DNA from: Betaproteobacteria bacterium | GTDB taxonomy: Bacteria > Pseudomonadota > Gammaproteobacteria > Burkholderiales > Burkholderiaceae_C | NCBI GenBank assembly: GCA_016868355.1 | Contig: VGHB01000007.1 | Coordinates: 84,405 to 148,404, forward strand | Reading direction: 5' to 3' | DNA length: 64,000 bases | Part shown: one piece after another, positions 58,111 to 64,000 of the stretch | How positions within the stretch are numbered: the first letter of the stretch is position 1 | Layout of the letters: each line of letters begins with the position of its first letter | Notes under the pieces: generated by a model | What the model was told of the DNA's origin: nothing | Seen by the model: the letters and a program-made list of their open reading frames with translations, nothing else | Database searches by the model: none | Made by a program: the position numbers and the translations under genes

Positions 58111-58776
58111 TCATCGGAGTTTGCTCTGGGGAACCGTCTTCAAATCACCCGGCAGACTGCCGATGTAGTTGGCCATTGCCTTGAGCTCGGCCAAGCTGAA
58201 CTGCTTGACCTGGGCGCCCATGATGGCGTTGGCACGGCCCAACTGCGCCTGACCCTCGGTCTTGTAGGCTTTCAAGGAAACGTATAAGTAATCGGCGTGT
58301 TGACCGGCAATCTTGGGATAGCTCGGGTCCACACCCTTGTTGAAGTTCGCGCCGTGGCAAGAGATGCAAGCACCTTTTTGTAGCAAGGCAGCCACCTCGG
58401 CCGTGGGTTGTTTAGCGGGCTGATCGGGCACCGGCTTGGCCTTGTCTTGGCCATGTTGGGCGTAGTACGCCCCCAGGTCAGCCATGTCTTGGTCGGTCAG
58501 TGAACCCGAAATACCGCGCATCGTCGGATGCTTGCGTTCGCCCTTTTGGTAGGCCAGCAACGCGTTGACCAGGTAGGGTGCACTTTGGCCAGAGATCATT
58601 GGAACGCGATGAATTTCCGGGAAGCTGGCTTGGTAGCCAGCAATGCCATGGCAGCCGATGCATGTGGCTACCTTGCCTTCGGCAGCCTTGATGTCACCCT
58701 TGGGGACCTGGGCGTAGGCGGTGCCAGTCACCGAGACGATGCCGGCTAGGGCCAGCAGGGAAAGCATGTTCTTCAT
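58111..58776 (-). CDS. Dihaem cytochrome c4
   Basis: A periplasmic electron carrier of 221 residues with signal peptide (MLSLLALAGIVSVTGTAYAQ) and two c-type haem sites, CIGCH and CISCH, in two similar halves (each with a YL-LKAY or YLVNALLAY distal helix, MRGISGSLTDQDM and IMGAQVKQFSLAELKAMANY holding the Met ligands). The ATG at 58776 is chosen at the signal peptide; upstream frame is not family-like. Cytochrome c4 passes electrons to terminal oxidases, often cbb3. It converges on copA, and copper handling and cytochrome oxidases are often neighbours. Confidence 0.93.
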   Translation of the reverse strand: MKNMLSLLALAGIVSVTGTAYAQVPKGDIKAAEGKVATCIGCHGIAGYQASFPEIHRVPMISGQSAPYLVNALLAYQKGERKHPTMRGISGSLTDQDMADLGAYYAQHGQDKAKPVPDQPAKQPTAEVAALLQKGACISCHGANFNKGVDPSYPKIAGQHADYLYVSLKAYKTEGQAQLGRANAIMGAQVKQFSLAELKAMANYIGSLPGDLKTVPQSKLR

Positions 58777-58992
58777 AAAGCAAACTGCAGGAGTGAAACC
58801 ACTGCGGCAGGCACGCGACTGGTACGCGGTGTGCGCCACCGGTTCACCTCAGCTACTGCAGCAATCCATGATTATAGGGTGGGCCCTATACTGACCGAAC
58901 AGGCACCGTTATCTGCCGACCGCACTCCGCGCAGGGGCTTTAACGGATGCACACCGCAGGCGCATCGCCCTGCTCGTTTCCACGGTTGACCC

Positions 58993-59847
58993 ATGAAATT
59001 CCAAGGCTCCCACGACTATGTGGCCACCGACGACCTGATGTTGGCGGTCAATGCTGCCATCACCCTGCAGCGACCGCTCCTGGTTAAGGGTGAACCGGGC
59101 ACCGGCAAGACCATGTTGGCCGAACAGGTTGCGACCGCCTTGAAGCTGCCGTTGCTTCAGTGGCATATCAAGAGCACTACCAAGGCCCAGCAGGGTCTGT
59201 ATGAGTATGACGCCGTCAGCCGCCTGCGCGACAGCCAACTCCCAGACGCAGACAGCGCCGCCAAGGTGCGCGACATCCGAAACTACATCGTCAAAGGTAC
59301 GCTGTGGCAAGCCTTTGAAAGCCAGGCCCCAGTGGCCCTGTTGATAGACGAGATCGACAAGGCCGATATCGAGTTTCCAAACGACCTTTTGCGTGAGCTC
59401 GACCGAATGGAGTTCTATGTGTACGAAACACGTGAGCTCATCAAGGCCAAGCACCGCCCCCTGGTCTTCATCACCTCCAATAACGAGAAGGAACTGCCCG
59501 ACGCCTTTCTGCGCCGGTGCTTCTTCCACTACATCAAATTCCCAGAACCTATCACGATGCAAAAGATCGTGGACGTGCACTTCCCTGACATCAAACAGGA
59601 GCTGTTGCGCGCGGCGATGCGCACCTTCTTTGAAGTTCGTAACCTTCCCGGCCTGAAGAAAAAGCCCTCGACCAGCGAACTATTGGATTGGCTGCGCTTG
59701 TTGGTGGCCGAGGACCTGGCCCCTGAACTGCTGGCTTCAAAAGACGAAAAGGTCATCATTCCGCCCTTGGTTGGAGCGCTGCTGAAGAACGAGCAGGACA
59801 TCACCCTGTTCGAAAAGCTGGTCTTCATGCAAAGCCGTAACCGCTGA
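58993..59847 (+). CDS. MoxR-type AAA+ ATPase
   Basis: A 284-residue MoxR/CoxD-like AAA+ ATPase. Walker A is GEPGTGKT, Walker B ALLIDEIDKAD, sensor 1 VFITSNNEKELPDAFLRRCF. MoxR ATPases act as chaperones with VWA-domain partners in metal-centre or complex assembly. The matching VWA protein is encoded 2.2 kb downstream, separated by a peptidase gene. The ATG at 58993 begins KFQGSHDYVATDDLM, usual for the family. The 216-bp gap to cytochrome c4 must hold two divergent promoters. Confidence 0.94.
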   Translation: MKFQGSHDYVATDDLMLAVNAAITLQRPLLVKGEPGTGKTMLAEQVATALKLPLLQWHIKSTTKAQQGLYEYDAVSRLRDSQLPDADSAAKVRDIRNYIVKGTLWQAFESQAPVALLIDEIDKADIEFPNDLLRELDRMEFYVYETRELIKAKHRPLVFITSNNEKELPDAFLRRCFFHYIKFPEPITMQKIVDVHFPDIKQELLRAAMRTFFEVRNLPGLKKKPSTSELLDWLRLLVAEDLAPELLASKDEKVIIPPLVGALLKNEQDITLFEKLVFMQSRNR

Positions 59848-59875
59848 ATAAGTACGCCAGCCCACAAGTTCGCTC

Positions 59876-62002
59876 ATGCCCAAGGCCAAGCCCCCCAGCC
59901 GCCGCAAACCCCAGCACCTGACGGTGGAGGCACTGTGGCAACTCCAGCGCTTGGGCGCGCCCAGCCTAAGCCCGGACGGCGCGCAGGCGGTCATCAGCGC
60001 GACGGCTTATTCGATGAAGGAAAACAAGTCCAGCAGCCGGCTGTGGCTGTTGTCAACTTTGGGGGGTGAGCCCCGAGCGCTGACGCAATGCGGCGACAAG
60101 GACAGCCAACCGCGTTGGAGCCCGGCGCGGGCCGGTGATGGCGAGCGCAGCCAGTTGATTGCCTTCACCGCGCGGCGAGAACAGGACAGCCGTAAGGATG
60201 ACGCGCCTCAGATTTACCTGATCAACGCCGACGGTGGTGAAGCGCGGCGTGCAGCCGACATCGCCACCGGCGTGGAGGCGTTCAAGTGGTTTCCCGATGC
60301 CAAGCGCCTGGCGTTTGTGTCCTGGATCTGGCCCGACACTCGAGGCGCCAGGGCCCAAACCACGCGCCTGAAGGATTGGAGGGAGCGCAAAGAGTCCGCC
60401 TATACGACCGAAGAGGCTCAGTACCGCTACTGGGACCACCATCTACCGCAAGACCGCGTCGCCCATCTGCATCTGTTGACCTTGGGGGCTGATGAGGCTT
60501 CAGCCAAGGTTGTCGATCTGTTTGAAGGTACCCCTTACGAGCTCAGCCGCGCGGAGCCCGACGCCCATACCTTCGATATCTCGCCCGACGGTCGGCGCAT
60601 CGTCTTCGCCTTCGACCCGGCACCCCAAAAGCGCATGGATGGCCGTTACGCGCTGGCTGAAATGGACATCAAGACCCGAAGGGTTACGGTGATTGCGCGA
60701 GATGCCCAGTGGGACTTCAGCGCACCGCGGTACAGCGCGGACGGCAACCAAATAGCCTTTCTGGCCAGCCATCAAGGCCGCAAGCACACGATGCCAGCTC
60801 AATTGGCGCTGTGGTCACGCAAACAGGGCTGGCAGGTGCTCAGCGCAAAGTGGGACCACGAGGTCAACGCACCGCTGCAGTGGGCCGACGACGGACTGAG
60901 TGTCTTGTTTACGGCCGAAGAAGAGGGCCGCCAGCATCTGTGGCGCTGGACACTGGATAAAGGCACGGCCGAGGTGGTGGCCAACGGGGGTTGGGTTCAG
61001 GCCTTCGACGCCTGCGGCGATGTGTTGGTCACCGTGGCCGATGGCGTGGACCACCCGGCCCAGGTACACGCCAGCGTAGACCAGCAGGCCCCGCGCCGCA
61101 TTGAGGACTTCAACGATGCCGTGCTCAAGCCCATCGCCATGGGGCACACCGAAGAGATCTGGATCAGCGGTGCCCAAGGCGACCGGGTGCAGCTGTGGGT
61201 GACCTATCCGCCGGACTTCAACCCCAAGAAGAAGTACCCGTTGCTGCAGATCATCCACGGCGGGCCGCACACGGCATTTGGTGACGCTTTCCATTACCGC
61301 TGGAATGTGCAGACCTTTGCAGCGCAAGGCTATGTGGTGGCCTCAGTGAACTATCACGGCTCGAGCAGCTTTGGCTATGCCTTCAAGGACAGCATCAGCG
61401 GCCACTGGGGCGAACTTGAACTGCAAGATGTGGAAGCTGCCACCGACGCCTTGCTCAAGAAGCCCTGGGCGGACCGCAAGCGGGTGTTTGCCGCCGGCGG
61501 CAGCTACGGCGGCTTCATGGCGGCGTGGATGAATGGGCATGTGAAGCCCGGCCGCTATGCGGCCTACATATGCCATGCCGGCTGTTTTGATTGGACGGCC
61601 ATGTTTGCCGACGATGCCTACACCTGGCACGCCAAAGAGCTGGGAGCCTGGTACTGGGACGACATGGCGCGGGTTCATGCCCAAAGCCCGCACGCTTTTG
61701 CTCGACACATGAAGACACCCACCCTGGTGATTCACGGCCAGCTCGACTACCGCGTACCCGACGCGCAGGGCTTAGCCTACTACAACACGCTCAAGGCGCG
61801 TGGGGTGGAAGCGCGGCTCGTGTGGTTCCCCGACGAAAACCACTGGATCCTCAAGCCCCGCAATTCGCGGCTGTGGTACGGCGAATTCTTCGGCTGGTTG
61901 CGCCGTCACGACGTGGATACCCAGCGCGCCAAGCCCACCGCCCGCGCTTCGACCAAGCCTGCTTCACGGCGCAAGGCCCAAGGCCTGACAGACCACGCCT
62001 AG
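59876..62002 (+). CDS. S9-family prolyl oligopeptidase-like serine peptidase
   Basis: A 708-residue acylaminoacyl-peptidase/DPP-like enzyme. The N-terminal 440 residues form a WD40-like beta-propeller (repeats such as SPDGAQAVISATAY and ISPDGRRIVFAFDPAP), and the C-terminal domain is an alpha/beta hydrolase with the nucleophile in AAGGSYGGFMAAW, the aspartate in HGQLDYRVPD and the histidine in DENHWI. No signal peptide is seen, so it is probably cytoplasmic. It lies 28 bp after the MoxR gene and 26 bp before the VWA gene, so it is in the same operon. Confidence 0.92.
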   Translation: MPKAKPPSRRKPQHLTVEALWQLQRLGAPSLSPDGAQAVISATAYSMKENKSSSRLWLLSTLGGEPRALTQCGDKDSQPRWSPARAGDGERSQLIAFTARREQDSRKDDAPQIYLINADGGEARRAADIATGVEAFKWFPDAKRLAFVSWIWPDTRGARAQTTRLKDWRERKESAYTTEEAQYRYWDHHLPQDRVAHLHLLTLGADEASAKVVDLFEGTPYELSRAEPDAHTFDISPDGRRIVFAFDPAPQKRMDGRYALAEMDIKTRRVTVIARDAQWDFSAPRYSADGNQIAFLASHQGRKHTMPAQLALWSRKQGWQVLSAKWDHEVNAPLQWADDGLSVLFTAEEEGRQHLWRWTLDKGTAEVVANGGWVQAFDACGDVLVTVADGVDHPAQVHASVDQQAPRRIEDFNDAVLKPIAMGHTEEIWISGAQGDRVQLWVTYPPDFNPKKKYPLLQIIHGGPHTAFGDAFHYRWNVQTFAAQGYVVASVNYHGSSSFGYAFKDSISGHWGELELQDVEAATDALLKKPWADRKRVFAAGGSYGGFMAAWMNGHVKPGRYAAYICHAGCFDWTAMFADDAYTWHAKELGAWYWDDMARVHAQSPHAFARHMKTPTLVIHGQLDYRVPDAQGLAYYNTLKARGVEARLVWFPDENHWILKPRNSRLWYGEFFGWLRRHDVDTQRAKPTARASTKPASRRKAQGLTDHA

Positions 62003-62028
62003 GCAGCCGGACATCGCGAGGACTTCGT

Positions 62029-63198
62029 ATGCTCATCAACTTCTTCTACACCCTGCGGGCAGCCAAGCTGCAGGTGAGCATCCGTGAGTACTTGACCCTG
62101 ATCGAGGCGCTCAAGGCCGGAGTGATTGGCCCCAGTGTGGACGAGTTCTACTATTTGTCACGCACCACCCTTGTCAAGGACGAGACCCAATTCGACAAGT
62201 TTGACCGGGCTTTTGGCGCCTACTTCAAAGGCGTGGAGTTGGTAACCGACTTCACCCAAGACATACCGCTGGAGTGGCTAAAGAAGACGCTGGAGCGCGA
62301 ACTCACGCCCGAGCAGAAGGCTGCAATCGAGAAGATGGGCTGGGACGAACTGATGGAGACCCTCAAAAAGCGCCTCGAGGAACAGAAGGGCCGCCACGAG
62401 GGCGGTAACAAGTGGATCGGAACGGGTGGCACCAGCCCATTTGGACACGGCGGCTACAACCCGCAAGGGGTGCGCATCGGTGGTAATGGTGGCAAGCGCA
62501 GCGCGGTCAAGGTCTGGGACCAACGTGCCTATGCCGACTATGACGACTCGCTGGAGCTGGGCACGCGCAACATCAAGGTAGCCCTGCGCCGGTTGCGCCG
62601 ATTTGCGCGCGAAGGTGCTGAGACCGAACTGGATCTGGACGACACGATTCACTCGACCGCCGCCAATGCCGGCCTTCTGGACATCAAGATGGTGCCCGAG
62701 CGTCACAACAAAGTGAAGGTGCTGCTGCTCATGGACGTGGGCGGCACCATGGACGAACACATCCACCGGGTCGAAGAACTCTTCAGCGCAGCCAAGGCCG
62801 AGTTCAAGCACTTGGAGTTCTATTACTTCCACAACTGCGTATACGACTTCGTATGGAAGAACAACAAGCGACGCTACGCCGAGAAGTTCCCGACCTGGGA
62901 CATCATCCGCAAGTACAACAGAGACTACAAGCTCATCTTTGTGGGCGACGCCACGATGAGCCCCTATGAAATCCTGCAGCCCGGAGGCAGTGTCGAGTAC
63001 AACAATGAAGAGCCCGGCGCCGAGTGGTTGCAGCGCCTGACGCATGCGTTCCCGAAGTACGCCTGGATCAATCCTGAACCAGCCGGGGTGTGGCAGTACC
63101 GTCAAAGCATCGCCATCATCCAGCAGATCGTGAACCAGCGGATGTTCCCGCTGTCGCTGCAAGGCCTTGAGGGCGCCATGCGGCTGCTCAGTAAGTGA
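62029..63198 (+). CDS. VWA-domain protein, CoxE-like
   Basis: A 389-residue partner of MoxR ATPases. N-terminal part with LINFFYTLRAAKLQVSIREY (typical of the family), a Gly-rich middle (GGTSPFGHGGYNPQGVRIGG), and a C-terminal von Willebrand A domain whose metal motif is LLLMDVGGTMDEHIHRVEEL: DxGGT in place of the usual DxSxS. ATG 62029 chosen, since the longer frame overlaps the peptidase in another frame. Its stop overlaps the GTG of the broken queE by four bases. Confidence 0.92.
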   Translation: MLINFFYTLRAAKLQVSIREYLTLIEALKAGVIGPSVDEFYYLSRTTLVKDETQFDKFDRAFGAYFKGVELVTDFTQDIPLEWLKKTLERELTPEQKAAIEKMGWDELMETLKKRLEEQKGRHEGGNKWIGTGGTSPFGHGGYNPQGVRIGGNGGKRSAVKVWDQRAYADYDDSLELGTRNIKVALRRLRRFAREGAETELDLDDTIHSTAANAGLLDIKMVPERHNKVKVLLLMDVGGTMDEHIHRVEELFSAAKAEFKHLEFYYFHNCVYDFVWKNNKRRYAEKFPTWDIIRKYNRDYKLIFVGDATMSPYEILQPGGSVEYNNEEPGAEWLQRLTHAFPKYAWINPEPAGVWQYRQSIAIIQQIVNQRMFPLSLQGLEGAMRLLSK

Positions 63199-63430
63199 GC
63201 TACTCGATCAAGGAAATTTTTTACATGCTGCAGGGTGAAAGCTTGCCGGCCAGCCTGCAGTGTTCTGCCGATTCGCCGGGTGCAACCGGAGGAACAGGCC
63301 TAGGGAAGACCGCGACAGTGCAGCATGCCGCTTCTGCAGCACAGATTTCGTGGGTACAGATGGATCGCTGGGCGGCAAGTACGCTGCGGCCGAGTTGGCA
63401 GCGCTGGTGACGGCGCTGGCAGCTGCGCGT
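63195..63430 (+). pseudogene. queE: Broken 5' fragment of queE (7-carboxy-7-deazaguanine synthase)
   Basis: The start reads SYSIKEIFYMLQGES, the N terminus of the radical-SAM enzyme QueE of queuosine/7-deazaguanine synthesis. A one-base shift around 63242-63246 then moves the reading to another frame, which continues LAGQPAVFCRFAGCN, ACRFCSTDFVGTDGSLGGKY and LAALVTALAA, including the three cluster cysteines. The match stops there and the remaining two thirds are missing; tRNA-Arg follows 25 bp later. So the gene is both frameshifted and truncated, unless the shift is a sequencing error. The GTG start overlaps the VWA stop. Confidence 0.8.
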
Positions 63431-63455
63431 TGCACCTCGAATAAACTTCGCTTAC

Positions 63456-63530
63456 GCCACCGTAGTTCAATGGATAGAACGAGCGCCTCCTAAGCGCTAG
63501 ATACAGGTTCGATTCCTGTCGGAGGCACCA
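63456..63530 (+). tRNA. tRNA-Arg (anticodon CCU)
   Basis: A 75-nt tRNA with encoded CCA. Anticodon stem AGCGC/GCGCT closes loop CTCCTAA, anticodon CCT, reading AGG. D arm GTTCAATGGATAGAAC and T arm ACAGG-TTCGATT-CCTGT are good. The acceptor arms GCCACCG and CGGAGGC leave an A-A mismatch at the fourth pair. This tRNA is a common integration site for mobile elements in Proteobacteria, which fits the gene-poor sequence that follows. Confidence 0.92.
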
Positions 63531-63610
63531 GTCCAACAACAGAAGCCGTTGATTTAATTAAGTTTTCTGCTCGAATCGCTCCTTCAGGGGGCATTTCAGG
63601 GGACAAACTT

Positions 63611-63781
63611 GTGAGAACAACGCTCAAGGACGTTGAGGTCAGAGAGCTTGCAGACGGCTCGACTGCGTACCACTTCAGCAAGAGACTGAACCCCTCAAAA
63701 GGCAATTTCGCTGGCTTCTCCGCACGGTTTAAACGTAAGCTCGTAGCGAAGTCAGACTCAGAGGCAACAGTTCAGTGTTGA
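63611..63781 (+). CDS. Possible small ORF beside tRNA-Arg
   Basis: A GTG-started frame of 56 codons, reading LKDVEVRELADGSTAYHFSK and ending KSDSEATVQC. I do not recognise it. It has AT-richer, atypical codon use compared with the core genes and no clear ribosome site. It may be the start of a degraded mobile-element gene or chance. Confidence 0.2.
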   Translation: MRTTLKDVEVRELADGSTAYHFSKRLNPSKGNFAGFSARFKRKLVAKSDSEATVQC

Positions 63782-64000
63782 TTCATTTCCAAAGCTGGGC
63801 CATTTGGAGACACGTTCACGTTGAATTCTGAGCCACGTTGCCGCTCTATCGTGCTGAGTTTTTGAGCACGGGGTGTGGAGACAGGCAACGAGAGCTGGCG
63901 ATTCAAGCATTCCAGTGCCGCTGGCACGGCACCACCAAAGCCCCGCGGCAAGGCCAAGAAAGGAGATCAAAAAACAGCAGACCCGATAGACTTATCCACA
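63782..64000. other. Window-edge sequence without a confident gene
   Basis: About 220 bp to the end of the window. Short frames on both strands are open but resemble nothing I know. Base composition is lower in GC than the core genes, consistent with an inserted element that continues beyond the window. Confidence 0.4.

Noticed and set aside
62029..63198. Defective VWA domain
   Set aside because: The DxGGT form of the metal motif is shared by CoxE-like proteins, so it is not by itself a sign of decay.
63541..64000. Phage integrase at the tRNA-Arg
   Set aside because: The position is suggestive, but none of the short frames shows tyrosine-recombinase motifs and the window ends here.

Overview
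The window looks like a Burkholderiales (Betaproteobacteria) chromosome, most like the Comamonadaceae / Rubrivivax-Leptothrix group. This rests on the right-hand 35 kb, a run of housekeeping genes in an order I know from that order: hemW-rdgB-rph / yicC-gmk-rpoZ-spoT / greB and hemY-hemX-hemD-hemC / ppc. No 16S gene is present, so the assignment stays at order level.

Region 1 (about 0-17.7 kb) is the striking part. Seven genes on the minus strand (smtA, smtB, mct, mcl, mch, pcs, mcr, in transcription order) plus a divergent meh gene and a CbbR-like LysR regulator encode all the enzymes specific to the 3-hydroxypropionate (3-HP) bicycle, the CO2-fixation route worked out in Chloroflexus aurantiacus. 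Malonyl-CoA reductase (mcr) and the giant trifunctional propionyl-CoA synthase (pcs) carry acetyl-CoA/malonyl-CoA to propionyl-CoA. The other six gene products (succinyl-CoA:malate CoA-transferase SmtAB, malyl/methylmalyl/citramalyl-CoA lyase, mesaconyl-C1-CoA hydratase, mesaconyl-CoA C1-C4 transferase, mesaconyl-C4-CoA hydratase) release glyoxylate and re-assimilate it with propionyl-CoA to pyruvate. The steps not seen here (acetyl-CoA and propionyl-CoA carboxylases, methylmalonyl-CoA epimerase and mutase, succinate dehydrogenase, fumarase) are general enzymes expected elsewhere in the genome. A small SnoaL/NTF2-fold gene lies downstream of mcr.

Region 2 (about 17.7-29.1 kb) is accessory and by eye very GC-rich. 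It is bounded by two diverged, inverted copies of a roughly 110-bp sequence holding a terminator hairpin; the right copy is the downstream region of a tRNA-Ser(CGA) gene. Inside are an IS3-type transposase stub, thrH, a six-gene operon for a BMP-type nucleoside-like ABC importer with a RutB-like cysteine hydrolase and a RidA protein, a MASE1-PAS histidine kinase with its NarL-type response regulator, and IS91-type and HigA-like remnants. Regions 1 and 2 together look like acquired DNA joined to the core chromosome at tRNA-Ser/serS; the left end is outside the window.

Region 3 (about 29.1-63.2 kb) is core: serS, ispH, fkpB, radC, an Smr-domain gene, a truncated globin, hemW, rdgB, rph, yicC, gmk, rpoZ, spoT, greB, an outer-membrane MipA/OmpV protein, an acyl-CoA-binding protein, the pobA-pcaHG operon for 4-hydroxybenzoate/protocatechuate, a second tRNA (Arg-ACG), the haem genes, ppc, a peptide-binding protein, copper export (copZ/copA), cytochrome c4, and a MoxR ATPase / S9 peptidase / VWA-protein cluster.

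Region 4 (63.2-64.0 kb) begins with a broken 5' fragment of queE, then tRNA-Arg(CCU), then AT-richer sequence with no confident gene, probably the edge of another inserted element.
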